Made by a program: the position numbers and the translations under genes
Notes under the pieces: model-generated
What the model saw: only the letters and a program-made list of their open reading frames with translations
Database searches by the model: none
Told to the model about the DNA's origin: nothing
DNA from: Phaeobacter sp. QD34_24
Lineage (GTDB): Bacteria > Pseudomonadota > Alphaproteobacteria > Rhodobacterales > Rhodobacteraceae
Assembly: GCF_028890115.1 (NCBI RefSeq)
Contig: NZ_JARCJD010000002.1
Location: 124,001 to 188,000 of the forward strand
Direction of reading: 5' to 3'
Length of the DNA stretch: 64,000 nt
In this document: one piece after another, positions 1 to 8,421 of the stretch
Numbering within the stretch: position 1 is the stretch's first letter
Layout: every line of letters starts with the position of its first letter

Positions 1-1
1 C

Positions 2-1099
2 ACCGAGGCGGTGATCCCTCCGGAAAGCAACCTGATCGGCCGCGAGGTCACCGGCGTTCAACTGTTCAAACGGCCCGGCGTGCGCCTGATCGACGTCATT
101 CGCGGCGATGTCTCGCTGCGGCGCAATCTGAAGGGGGTTGAGCTGCAGGTGGGCGACCGGGTGGTCCTGCGCACCCAGATGACCGAGCTGTTGAGCCTGC
201 AAAGCAACAAGGAGTTGAAGCGGGTCGATCAGGTCTCGGCGGTGGAGACCAAGACGGTGGAGGTGCTGATCACACCCGGCTGCCGCCTGGTGGGGCGTTC
301 CCTGGGGGCCATGCGCCTGCGCCGCCGCTATGGTGTCTATGTGCTGGCGGTGCATCGGCGCAATCAGAACATCGGCGTGCAACTGGATGATCTGGTGGTG
401 AGGGTCGGCGATACGCTGCTCTTGGAAGGGGCGCCCGAGGATATTCAGCGCCTTGCCGCGGATACGGATATGGCCGATGTCTCGCAGCCGACACAGCGCG
501 CCTATCGCCGCAGCCATGCGCCCTATGCGATTGCGGCGCTTCTGGGGATCGTGGTGCTGGCAGCACTTGGGGTGGCACCCATCCTGATGCTGTCGATTGT
601 TGCGGTGGCGCTGGTGCTGATCGGTCGCTGCATCGACGCGGATGAGGCATTTTCCTTCATCGACGGGCGGTTGCTGGCATTGATCTTTTCCATGCTTGCC
701 ATCGGTGCGGCGCTGGAAAGTTCCGGCGCGGTCAGCCTGATCGTGAGCTTCCTGGCGCCGGGCCTGTCGGTCCTGCCGCCCTTCCTGCTGGTCTGGGCGG
801 TCTACCTTCTGACCTCGGTCCTGACCGAGCTGGTCTCCAACAACGCGGTTGCCGTGGTGGTGACGCCGATCGCCATCGGCCTGGCCCAGGCGATGGGACT
901 GGATCCGCGCCCGCTGGTGGTCGCGGTGATGGTTGCGGCCTCGGCCTCCTTTGCGACGCCGATCGGCTACCAGACCAACATGTTGGTCTATGGTCCGGGG
1001 GGCTACAAGTTCACCGATTTCCTGCGGGTCGGGGTTCCCTTGAACCTTAGCATCGGCCTCCTGGCCTCGGCGGTCATCCCGTTCATCTGGCCGTTGTGA
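2..1099 (+). CDS. SLC13-family permease with TrkA-C domains (5' truncated)
   Basis: The reading frame is already open at the window edge (codons from position 2), so the N-terminal membrane half is missing; 365 residues are visible. Two RCK/TrkA-C-like regulatory domains occupy roughly visible residues 5-75 and 85-155. They are followed by hydrophobic helices and the SLC13 signatures SNNAVAVVVTPIA and TPIGYQTNMLVYGPGGY near the C terminus. SLC13/DASS proteins are inner-membrane, usually Na+-coupled carriers of dicarboxylates, sulfate or other anions; the substrate cannot be read from the sequence. It runs convergent with a second permease of the same architecture only 7 bp away. The true start lies left of the window. 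Confidence 0.85.
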   Translation, partial: TEAVIPPESNLIGREVTGVQLFKRPGVRLIDVIRGDVSLRRNLKGVELQVGDRVVLRTQMTELLSLQSNKELKRVDQVSAVETKTVEVLITPGCRLVGRSLGAMRLRRRYGVYVLAVHRRNQNIGVQLDDLVVRVGDTLLLEGAPEDIQRLAADTDMADVSQPTQRAYRRSHAPYAIAALLGIVVLAALGVAPILMLSIVAVALVLIGRCIDADEAFSFIDGRLLALIFSMLAIGAALESSGAVSLIVSFLAPGLSVLPPFLLVWAVYLLTSVLTELVSNNAVAVVVTPIAIGLAQAMGLDPRPLVVAVMVAASASFATPIGYQTNMLVYGPGGYKFTDFLRVGVPLNLSIGLLASAVIPFIWPL

Positions 1100-1106
1100 C
1101 CGGCGG

Positions 1107-2882
1107 TTACATCGGCCAGAAAATCAGGATTGCGGGGATCGAAACCGCCACGATCAGGATCTCAAGCGGCAGACCGATCCGCCAGTAGTCGCCGAAGTGA
1201 TAGCCACCGGGACCCAGCACCAGCGTGTTGTTCTTATGCCCGATGGGGGTGAGGAAAGCGGCAGAGGCGGCCACGGCCACCGCCATCAGAAAGGGATCGG
1301 GTGAGACGCCAAGCGCGGTTGCCATCTGGATTCCCACGGGGGCTGCGACGATGGCTGTCGCGGTGTTGTTCAAGACATCCGACAGGGTCATGGTGACCAC
1401 CATCAGCACGGTCAGAATGGCCCAGGCGGGCAGGCCTTCGGTCAGGCCGATCAATCCGTTGGCGATCAGCTGGGTGCCGCCAGAACTGTCCAGCGCGGCG
1501 CCCAGCGGGATCATCGACCCCAGAAGAACGACCACCGGCCACTCCACATGGTCGTAGATCTCGGCCACCGGCAGGATCTTGGTCAGCACATAGGCCACGG
1601 CCACCAGCCCCAGCGCCACGGGCAGGTAGACGATCCCGACAGAGGCGGCGATGACGGCGGCGGCAAACAGGCCGATGGCCATCCAGGTCTTGTCGTTGGC
1701 GGTCACCGCAAGCCCACGTTGCGCCAGTGGCAGGCAGCCAAGCCAGTCCGTCACATCGGCGCCGCGGTCGCGCGGGCAGAGCAGCAACAGGATATCGCCC
1801 GGTTCGATCACGGTCTGGCGGATATGGCTGGTCAGACGCCGCCCCTGTCGGGAAATGCCCAAAAGAACCGTGCTTTGGCGCCAGGCAAGGCCGATGGATT
1901 GGGTGCTACGCCCGTTGACGCGGGCGGTTTCCGGCACCACCACCTCGACCAGCTCCAGGCCTTCCCCGGCGGCGGTCAGCTTTTCCTGGCGGGCGGCATC
2001 GGCGAAATCAAGCGACAGGGCGGTGCGGAACTCGTCCAGCGCTTCGGGCGTTGCCTCGATCACCAGGGTGTCGGCGGCGCGCAGGGTGAACCCGGCGGCC
2101 CGCCCATAAAGCCGCTTGCCCTCCCGGATCAGGCCGAGGATGGCCACATCCGCCTTTTCGGCCTCGCTGTCCAGCTCCCCAAGCCGCTTGCCCACCAGGG
2201 AGGAGTCTTCTGGCACGGTCAGCTCTGCGATATAGTCCGCGATCTGCGCTTCGGAGGCGCCTGCGGCATTCTCGCGCTGGGGGATCAGGCGCCAGCCGAT
2301 CAGCGCCACAAAGGCAAGGCCCGCACAGGCGGCGACCAGGCCGACGGGGGCAAAATCGAACATCCCGAAGGGGGTGCCCAGGGTCTCGTGCCGGATCGAG
2401 GCGATGATGATATTGGGCGGGGTGCCGATCAGCGTGACCATGCCGCCGAGGATGGTGGCAAAGCTGAGCGGCATCAGGCTGAGGCCCGGCGCCCGACCCG
2501 CCTTGCGCGCGGTCTGGATGTCGACGGGCATCAGCAGCGCCAGGGCGGCCACGTTGTTCATGAAGGCCGAAAGCACGGCGCCAACCCCGCCCATCAGGGC
2601 AATGTGCAGGCCAAGCGCGCGGGTGCTGTCGACCAGGGTTCGGGTGATCAGGAACACAGCCCCCGACCGCACCAGCCCGGCGGAGACGATCAGCACAAGC
2701 GCCACCACCAAGGTTGCGGGATGGCCAAATCCGGCAAAGGCATCCTTGGTGGGGACGACACCGAGCAGAACCGCCGCCATCAACGCCGAGAATGCAACCA
2801 GATCGTATCGGTAGCGCCCCCAGAGCAGCAGGGCGAAAACGGCTGCGAAGATCGCAAAAAGAATGCCTTGGTCAAATGTCAT
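1107..2882 (-). CDS. SLC13-family permease with two TrkA-C domains
   Basis: A 591-residue integral membrane protein. An N-terminal helix block carries [11 protein letters not shown] and [11 protein letters not shown], the half-site of the SLC13 anion-binding fold. Two TrkA-C domains lie at about residues 215-290 and 300-385. A second helix block carries [13 protein letters not shown] and [19 protein letters not shown]. Length and domain order match complete bacterial SLC13 carriers with internal RCK-C domains. It is similar in plan to the truncated neighbour, suggesting paralogues in tail-to-tail arrangement. The upstream region holds a run of 12 G (C on the coding strand) about 35 bp from the start, which could affect expression. 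Substrate unknown. Confidence 0.88.
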   Translation of the reverse strand: MTFDQGILFAIFAAVFALLLWGRYRYDLVAFSALMAAVLLGVVPTKDAFAGFGHPATLVVALVLIVSAGLVRSGAVFLITRTLVDSTRALGLHIALMGGVGAVLSAFMNNVAALALLMPVDIQTARKAGRAPGLSLMPLSFATILGGMVTLIGTPPNIIIASIRHETLGTPFGMFDFAPVGLVAACAGLAFVALIGWRLIPQRENAAGASEAQIADYIAELTVPEDSSLVGKRLGELDSEAEKADVAILGLIREGKRLYGRAAGFTLRAADTLVIEATPEALDEFRTALSLDFADAARQEKLTAAGEGLELVEVVVPETARVNGRSTQSIGLAWRQSTVLLGISRQGRRLTSHIRQTVIEPGDILLLLCPRDRGADVTDWLGCLPLAQRGLAVTANDKTWMAIGLFAAAVIAASVGIVYLPVALGLVAVAYVLTKILPVAEIYDHVEWPVVVLLGSMIPLGAALDSSGGTQLIANGLIGLTEGLPAWAILTVLMVVTMTLSDVLNNTATAIVAAPVGIQMATALGVSPDPFLMAVAVAASAAFLTPIGHKNNTLVLGPGGYHFGDYWRIGLPLEILIVAVSIPAILIFWPM

Positions 2883-2916
2883 TTCTGCGTTTTCCTAAAT
2901 CGCGTCCCGTTTTATC

Positions 2917-2928
2917 GGGGGGGGGGGG
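2917..2928. repeat. 12-bp poly-G homopolymer upstream of SLC13 permease
   Basis: Twelve consecutive G residues on the plus strand, between the divergent starts of the SLC13 permease and yebC. On the permease (minus) strand the C tract is followed directly by GATAAA, a possible -10 element, so the tract would fill most of a 17-bp spacer. Such runs are prone to slipped-strand length change. Confidence 0.9.
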
Positions 2929-3110
2929 TGCCCAGTCTCAGGGTCACTGTTACCACACGCTATATCCTGCGCCAGTACAAGCCGCACCCTCTGCTCAGGC
3001 GGAGCATTTTGACCAGCGCGGCGCTGGTGGCACCAATCTCTTGCGGCTCGCACGGCCTGCCTGTATCAAACGCTCCGACACGCAAAACCGCTAAGAATGG
3101 AGACTGGCAC

Positions 3111-3851
3111 ATGGCAGGCCACTCAAAATGGGCGAATATTCAGCACCGCAAGGGCCGCCAGGATGCGGCGCGCTCGAAACTCTTTTCCAAGCTGGCCAAG
3201 GAAATCACCGTGGCCGCAAAAATGGGCGACCCGGATCCTGACAAGAACCCCCGCCTGCGCCTGGCGGTGAAGGAAGCCAAGAGCCAGTCGGTTCCCAAGG
3301 ACGTGATCGAACGTGCGATCAAGAAGGCCATTGGCGGTGATGCGGAGAACTACGACGAGATCCGCTATGAAGGCTATGGTCCCAACGGGGTTGCGGTGAT
3401 CGTCGAGGCGATGACCGACAACAAGAACCGCACCGCGTCGAACGTGCGCTCCACCTTCACCAAGAACGGCGGCAACCTGGGCGAGACCGGCTCGGTCGGC
3501 TTCATGTTCGACCGCAAGGGCGAGGTGACCTACCCGGCGTCCGTTGGCGATGCGGATACCGTGATGATGGCTGCGATCGAGGCAGGTGCCGAAGATGTCG
3601 AAAGCTCGGAAGACGGGCATAGCATCTACTGCGCCGATACCGATCTCAACGAGGTGTCGAACGCGCTGGAAGCGGAGCTGGGCGAATCTGAATCGACCAA
3701 GCTGATCTGGAAGCCGACCACCACCACCGAGCTGGACCTGGAAGGCATGCAGAAGCTGATGAAGCTGGTGGATGCGCTGGAAGACGATGATGACGTGCAG
3801 CGCGTGACCACCAATTTCGAAGCCTCCGACGAGGTGATGGCGCAGCTTTGA
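3111..3851 (+). CDS. yebC: YebC/PmpR-family DNA-binding or translation factor
   Basis: A 246-residue protein beginning [18 protein letters not shown], the near-invariant start of the YebC/PmpR family (TACO1 in mitochondria). The frame stays open far upstream, but the start is fixed by this N terminus and by GGAGA 7 nt before the ATG. Conserved blocks [16 protein letters not shown] and [19 protein letters not shown] are present, and length matches the family. Members have been described as transcriptional regulators and more recently as factors helping ribosomes through proline-rich or other stalling motifs; which applies here cannot be told. It is monocistronic, with a strong terminator 50 bp downstream. 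Confidence 0.96.
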   Translation: MAGHSKWANIQHRKGRQDAARSKLFSKLAKEITVAAKMGDPDPDKNPRLRLAVKEAKSQSVPKDVIERAIKKAIGGDAENYDEIRYEGYGPNGVAVIVEAMTDNKNRTASNVRSTFTKNGGNLGETGSVGFMFDRKGEVTYPASVGDADTVMMAAIEAGAEDVESSEDGHSIYCADTDLNEVSNALEAELGESESTKLIWKPTTTTELDLEGMQKLMKLVDALEDDDDVQRVTTNFEASDEVMAQL

Positions 3852-3902
3852 TCGGCTGGTGCCAGGTCGGCAGATGTCGGCAGGTATAGACGTTTGATGA
3901 AG

Positions 3903-3930
3903 AAGACCCGCCAATCCGGCGGGTCTTTCT
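3903..3930 (+). terminator. Intrinsic terminator after yebC (bidirectional)
   Basis: Perfect 10-bp stem, AAGACCCGCC (3903-3912) with GGCGGGTCTT (3918-3927) and loop AATCC, followed by a T-rich stretch. It sits between the convergent yebC and DUF1036 genes and has A residues on its left side, so it could serve both. Confidence 0.88.
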
Positions 3931-3945
3931 CGTTTGGGGGCGCTA

Positions 3946-4968
3946 TCAGTCCAGCTTGCGGTAGGACAGGAAATTGCCCCGCGGCAGATACATCAGGGTC
4001 ATCTCGAAATCGGAGATGCTGTCGATGGCATAGCAGTAGGAGTCGCCGGTTTCTTCTTCTCGGGCATAGAGATAAGGGCCGCCCCCCTCCATACCATCGC
4101 ACCAATCTGTCACCGAAAGATAATCCCGACCGGTGATGGCCCCGTCATAGGTGTTGTCCCGCTCCGACCCCAGGACGGTGAATTGCGCATTGGGATCATC
4201 GACCGAATACCAGTGCCCCTGCATGCGGTTCAGAATGGAATCCGCATTGGTCCAGGGGCGGATGGTGACGTCTCGCAGCACCACATCGGCACTGCGGTCA
4301 TAGAGCGCCTCAAGGTCGCCCTCGACCTGGATTGGGGTGCCCGGATCAAGGTTGCCCATGATCGAAAAGACAAACTGGGGGGTGCGCCCGTCATCGGTGA
4401 CGTAGAATTTCGTTCCGTCCGCGTGAAAACTGCAGGTGCGAACGCCTTCCGAATAGCACTCCTGCAGGTTCGCCATGTTCGAATAGGGTTCGCCATAGGT
4501 GCCTGCAGGCGCAACACCGGTCGGCGCAGCTGGGGCGGGAACCGGTGCCGGGGCAGGATCGCTCTTCTTGTCTGAAGTGTTGACCAGGGTCAGGGTGAAA
4601 TGCTTGGCGGTTTCGCCTGTATCCAGCTTGCGAAAGCCGGTGGTTTCATAGCCCCGGTTGCCGCATTCCGTATCACCTGCAATGGTGAAGGCCGAGGACG
4701 TCGTGCAAAACGTATAGTCGCCGCTGGCAAAGGGGCTGCCAGAGGCATTGGCGCGGTAGTAATAATATCGGTTCTTCAGGTCCCCGGACAGCGGCGTCTT
4801 GCAGGCGCCCGGGTCGATATTCCACCAGCCTTTCGACACCCAGGTCTTGCCATCCGCATAGCCGATGGCAACGCTCAGGCTCTTGTCGGCATCGTTGCAG
4901 ATTTCCAGCCCGGCCAAAGCAGGCGTTGCGGTACAGGCCAGCAATAGGCCGAAGGATGCTTTTTTCAT
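3946..4968 (-). CDS. Secreted DUF1036 domain protein
   Basis: A 340-residue exported protein. The ATG at 4968 is chosen over an upstream one at 4983 because it gives a compact signal peptide (MKKASFGLLLACTATPALA, cleavage near residue 19) and has CAGGG at SD distance. The mature N-terminal half (EICNDADKSLSVAIGY, then GWWNIDPGACKTPL and RYYYYRA) matches the DUF1036 domain, about residues 20-130. A Pro/Ala-rich linker follows, then a C-terminal domain without recognised motifs. Several cysteines in the mature part suggest periplasmic disulfides. DUF1036 has no established function. It is flanked by yebC (convergent) and argP. Confidence 0.85.
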   Translation of the reverse strand: MKKASFGLLLACTATPALAGLEICNDADKSLSVAIGYADGKTWVSKGWWNIDPGACKTPLSGDLKNRYYYYRANASGSPFASGDYTFCTTSSAFTIAGDTECGNRGYETTGFRKLDTGETAKHFTLTLVNTSDKKSDPAPAPVPAPAAPTGVAPAGTYGEPYSNMANLQECYSEGVRTCSFHADGTKFYVTDDGRTPQFVFSIMGNLDPGTPIQVEGDLEALYDRSADVVLRDVTIRPWTNADSILNRMQGHWYSVDDPNAQFTVLGSERDNTYDGAITGRDYLSVTDWCDGMEGGGPYLYAREEETGDSYCYAIDSISDFEMTLMYLPRGNFLSYRKLD

Positions 4969-5068
4969 AATATGCCCTGACATTACTTTAGGTCAGGCTA
5001 GGCAAGCCAAAGAGGTCGCGCAAGAAATTTGAAGGCGAGGCAAGGCCGCCGTTTTGTTGGCTATGGTG

Positions 5069-5950
5069 TCACTGCAATAGATGCTGTCGTGCCGTGCGGA
5101 CGATTGCCCTGGTTGCAGGCCCAAGCGCGGCGGCCATGACGCGGCTCACCTGCCAGCCAAGCGGCACATCCAACGGCGTGCCCGGGACGAGCTCCACCAG
5201 ATCCCCTGCCGCCAGTGCATCCTGGACCAAAGACAAGGGGTTCATGCCCCAGCCCAAGCCCGCCTTGGCGGCCTCGATGAACGCCTGGCTGGAGGGCAGG
5301 AAATGCGCCGGGGGCGCCAGTCCCGGGGCCACGTAGGTCTCCATCCAGCGACGTTGCAGCGCGTCCTTGGCGTTGAAGACCAGACAGGGGGCGGCCGACA
5401 ATGTGGTCGTGGTGACCCCCTCTGCGAGCCATCGCGCCACAAAGGAAGGGCTTGCGGTTGCCACGTATCGCAGCGCGCCCAGATCATGCAGCGTGCAGCC
5501 GCCCACCGGCTTGTTGCCGCAGGTGACGGCAGCCGAAACCTCGCCGCGCCGCAACCAGTCGGCGCTGTGGTCCTGATCGTCGATCACCAGGTCGAACAGC
5601 AGATCGGGGCAGGCCGCCATGGCCGGGATGAACCAGGTCGCCAGGCTGTCGGCATTGATCGCGCAGCGCAGCTGGGCGGCGCTGCCGGGGGCCGAAAGCG
5701 CCAAGTCCCGCGCGACCTGATCCTCCAAGAGGGCAACATCTTCGGCATGTTTGGCAAGCCGCAGACCGGCGGCGGTGCCGGTGCTGGGCGGTCCCCGGTG
5801 CACCAGGGCGGTGCCGGTCCGGTCCTCCAGCGCCTTGACCCGTTGCGAAATCGCCGAGGCCGTGACGCCGAGCGATTGGGCCGCAGCCTCAAAGCTGCCG
5901 TGGCGCAGGACAGACCGCAAGGCGGCCAGTTGGTTCGGCACGAACTGCAT
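5069..5950 (-). CDS. argP: LysR-family regulator, ArgP/LysG type
   Basis: A 293-residue LysR-type regulator with an N-terminal winged HTH (residues 3-62, including LGVTASAISQRVKALEDRTG) and a C-terminal effector domain. It is divergently transcribed from a LysE/ArgO-type exporter 101 bp away, the classic argP-argO (lysG-lysE) arrangement in which the regulator senses basic amino acids and activates the exporter. The effector domain resembles ArgP/IciA rather than general LysR members. The ATG at 5950 opens directly on the HTH and is the natural start. Arginine versus lysine specificity is inferred only from the neighbour. Confidence 0.9.
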   Translation of the reverse strand: MQFVPNQLAALRSVLRHGSFEAAAQSLGVTASAISQRVKALEDRTGTALVHRGPPSTGTAAGLRLAKHAEDVALLEDQVARDLALSAPGSAAQLRCAINADSLATWFIPAMAACPDLLFDLVIDDQDHSADWLRRGEVSAAVTCGNKPVGGCTLHDLGALRYVATASPSFVARWLAEGVTTTTLSAAPCLVFNAKDALQRRWMETYVAPGLAPPAHFLPSSQAFIEAAKAGLGWGMNPLSLVQDALAAGDLVELVPGTPLDVPLGWQVSRVMAAALGPATRAIVRTARQHLLQ

Positions 5951-6051
5951 TAGAATACCTTAATTCGATTAATCATATTTAATTGGATTATCGACAGCGG
6001 AGGACTTAGTCAAAGCGGATCAGATGGGGATTTCGAGGAAAGTCAGCTGCG
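5951..6051. promoter_or_regulatory. argP-argO divergent regulatory region
   Basis: An AT-rich stretch (about 5958-5993) in otherwise GC-rich DNA, containing an imperfect dyad with arms CGATTAATC (5966-5974) and GGATTATCG (5985-5993). The T-N11-A type symmetry and position between a LysR regulator and its likely target suggest the ArgP binding site. The assignment is positional; no consensus search was run. Confidence 0.5.
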
Positions 6052-6654
6052 ATGCCTTCTAGCCTTCTTGCCGGTTTTGCGCTTGGTTTCAGCCTGATCC
6101 TTGCGATCGGCGCGCAGAATGCCTTTGTGCTGCGCCAGGGGTTGCGGCGCGAACATGTCTTCTGGATCTGTCTCACCTGTGCGGGATCGGATGCGGCGCT
6201 GATCTATGCGGGGGTTCTGGGTCTTGGCTCCCTGTCCGAGGCCGTGCCGGGGTTTGAACTGGCCATGCGCCTGGCCGGGGCGGGGTTCCTGGTCTGGTAT
6301 GGCGCCCGCAGCCTTCTGGCGGCCCGGCGCGGTGGCGCTGCGCTGAAGCCAGACGCGGGCGCGGCGCCTCAGGCACTGCTGCCGGTTCTGGCCACGGTGC
6401 TGGCGCTGACCTGGCTGAACCCGCATGTCTACCTCGATACGGTTGTCCTTCTGGGCAGCATCTCGGCGCAATATCCCGACCCGATGATCTTTGGCCTGGG
6501 GGCCATCTGCGCCAGTTTCACCTTCTTCTTCTCCCTGGGTTATGGCGCGGCTTTGCTGGCGCCGGTCTTTGCACGGCCCCGGTCCTGGCAGGTGCTGGAG
6601 GTGGTGATTGGCCTCACCATGTGGGGGATTGCCGCAAAGCTCCTGTTGATGTGA
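6052..6654 (+). CDS. argO: LysE/ArgO-family basic amino acid exporter
   Basis: A 200-residue membrane protein with five to six predicted helices. The N-terminal helix contains LAIGAQNAFVLRQGLRREH, the hallmark of LysE/ArgO exporters. A second signature, LTWLNPHVYLDTVVLLGS, lies at about residues 117-135. Family members export L-arginine and/or L-lysine out of the cytoplasm, relieving toxic accumulation. The gene is divergent from argP, which very probably activates it. Length matches E. coli ArgO. It is followed after 77 bp by an EamA-type transporter in the same direction. Confidence 0.92.
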   Translation: MPSSLLAGFALGFSLILAIGAQNAFVLRQGLRREHVFWICLTCAGSDAALIYAGVLGLGSLSEAVPGFELAMRLAGAGFLVWYGARSLLAARRGGAALKPDAGAAPQALLPVLATVLALTWLNPHVYLDTVVLLGSISAQYPDPMIFGLGAICASFTFFFSLGYGAALLAPVFARPRSWQVLEVVIGLTMWGIAAKLLLM

Positions 6655-6731
6655 GCCAGGCGATGTGACGTTGTGGATCCTTGTCATGTTCAGGGTTGTG
6701 CCTGCCTGATTTTGGGTGTTCTGTCTGATCC

Positions 6732-7652
6732 ATGAGTGATGCACAGCAGATAGAGAAACCCGCCCAGAATCCCGTCATGGGCATCTTCTGGATGCTGGTG
6801 ACCGGTCTGTGTTTCGTGGCGGTGACGGCGCTGGTGAAACATCTCGGAGGGCGCATTCCGCCTGCGGAATCCGCCTTTCTGCGCTATCTGCTGGGCCTTG
6901 TCTTCCTGATCCCGATGGTGGGCGCGCTGCGGCGGGCCCGGCTCACGCCGCGGCTTTGGGGGCTGTTTGCCGGGCGCGGCGCCTTGCACACGCTGGGTGT
7001 GATGCTGTGGTTCTTTGCGATGACCCGGATCCCCCTGGCCGAGGTCACGGCGATGAACTATCTGGCGCCGGTCTATGTTACCCTGGGAGCGGCGCTGTTC
7101 CTAGGTGAGAAACTCGCCCTGCGGCGGATTGCGGCGATTGTGGCGGCCCTGATCGGCGCCATCATCATCCTGCGCCCGGGCTTTCGCGAGGTGTCTCCCG
7201 GGCATATCGCGATGTTGGTGGCAGCGGTCGTTTTTGGTGGATCATATCTTTTGGCCAAGTTCACCGTGGATGGCACCAACCCAACCGTTGTGGTGGCCAT
7301 GTTGTCGTTGTGGGTGACGGCGGGGCTGGCACCCTTTGCCATGGCGGTTTGGGTGACGCCGACCCTTGCCGAACTGGCAATCCTCTTCGGGGTGGCCTGT
7401 TTTGCCACTGCGGGCCACTACACAATGACGCTTGCCTTTTCGGCCGCCCCGGTGGCGGTCACCCAGCCGGTCACCTTTCTGCAGCTGATCTGGGCGACGC
7501 TTCTGGGCGCTTTGGTCTTTGATGAGGCGGTGGATATCTGGGTGGTTTCCGGCGGCGCGCTGATTCTGGCAGCGATCAGTTTCATCACCTGGCGCGAAGC
7601 AGTGCTGAAACGCCGGGCCATCACCCCGCCGGTGCCTGCAACCAAGGTCTGA
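6732..7652 (+). CDS. DMT-superfamily (EamA) transporter
   Basis: A 306-residue protein with about ten hydrophobic segments arranged as two EamA repeats (about residues 13-145 and 155-290). ALRRARLTPRLWGLFAGRGAL and TAMNYLAPVYVTLGAALFLGEKL are typical of drug/metabolite transporters of the RhaT/EamA group. Substrates in this family include amino acids, nucleotides and S-adenosylmethionine, so specificity cannot be assigned. It could share a transcript with argO, but the 77-bp gap leaves room for a separate promoter. It ends convergent with betI. Confidence 0.9.
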   Translation: MSDAQQIEKPAQNPVMGIFWMLVTGLCFVAVTALVKHLGGRIPPAESAFLRYLLGLVFLIPMVGALRRARLTPRLWGLFAGRGALHTLGVMLWFFAMTRIPLAEVTAMNYLAPVYVTLGAALFLGEKLALRRIAAIVAALIGAIIILRPGFREVSPGHIAMLVAAVVFGGSYLLAKFTVDGTNPTVVVAMLSLWVTAGLAPFAMAVWVTPTLAELAILFGVACFATAGHYTMTLAFSAAPVAVTQPVTFLQLIWATLLGALVFDEAVDIWVVSGGALILAAISFITWREAVLKRRAITPPVPATKV

Positions 7653-7663
7653 GCAGGCGGCCT

Positions 7664-8239
7664 TTAGGGAAGCGCGATATCCACAACCCGATGGGCGGCG
7701 GCACGGGCGGATTCTGGGTCGACGCTGCCTTCGGATTGCGCGGCCTGCAGCCAGACCCCATCCATGTAGCACTGCAAGGCCTGGCGGGCGGTCTCCACCT
7801 GGGTTTCGGGGACAAGGCGGCGCAGTTCGGCCAGGAAATGGCTGCGCACCCTTGCGCGGTTGATGCGGTGCAGCCGCGACAGGCGCGGTGAATAGGGCGC
7901 GCTGGCCCAGAACTGCATCCACAGGCTGCATTGCGGCACGGTGAACAGATCATCCGAGAAATTCGCATCCATCACCGCATAAAGCCGCTCTTTCGGCGTT
8001 CTGGCCTGGCTGTAGCCCGTGACCATGGCCCGGCGCAGCTTGCGCAACAGATGGCGCATGGTCGCCTCCATCAGCCCTTCCTTTGAACCGAAGTAATAGT
8101 TGATCGAGGCGGCCGAGGCCCCGGCCTCGGCGGCAATCTCTGCCATGGTCACAACGCTATAGCCACGTTTGTGCACGGCCACGATGGTGGCCTCGATCAG
8201 CTCTTCGTTGCGGATGTCACGAATACGTTTTCTGCCCAT
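7664..8239 (-). CDS. betI: TetR-family regulator of choline/betaine genes (BetI)
   Basis: A 191-residue TetR-type repressor. The N-terminal HTH (residues 10-55, including MAEIAAEAGASAASINYYFGSKEGLMEATMR) and C-terminal ligand domain resemble BetI, the choline-responsive repressor of bet genes. It is divergent from betC-betB-betA. The ATG at 8239 (MGRKRIRDIR) is used; a GTG at 8257 would add six residues (MPQDCG) and neither start has a clear SD. In known systems BetI binds the bet control region and choline relieves repression; the divergent layout here fits that. Confidence 0.88.
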   Translation of the reverse strand: MGRKRIRDIRNEELIEATIVAVHKRGYSVVTMAEIAAEAGASAASINYYFGSKEGLMEATMRHLLRKLRRAMVTGYSQARTPKERLYAVMDANFSDDLFTVPQCSLWMQFWASAPYSPRLSRLHRINRARVRSHFLAELRRLVPETQVETARQALQCYMDGVWLQAAQSEGSVDPESARAAAHRVVDIALP

Positions 8240-8257
8240 GCCGCAGTCTTGCGGCAC

Positions 8258-8421
8258 ATGGGCACGGGTTTCAACCGCTGTTATCTGAGTTTAAAAAGTT
8301 GTATCGCTATTTAAAAAATATTTGGCTTGGAGCCGGGACGTGATAGGAACGGTCAAGCGATTGCCCTGATAGGGGCTCTGCTCCAGTGCGGGCGATTGCG
8401 AAAGAAGCCAGGAGATTGCCC
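8258..8421. promoter_or_regulatory. betI-betC divergent control region
   Basis: The 164-bp intergenic region has an AT-rich core (8284-8325) with a direct repeat, TTTAAAAA at 8290-8297 and TTTAAAAAA at 8310-8318, start-to-start 20 bp (two helical turns). This is a good position for a regulator such as BetI. AGGAG at 8410-8414 is the betC ribosome binding site. Confidence 0.45.

Noticed and set aside
1548-3110. In-frame upstream extension of yebC through the SLC13 permease
   Set aside because: Conserved MAGHSKW start and the SD fix the gene at 3111; upstream codons overlap antisense to the permease.
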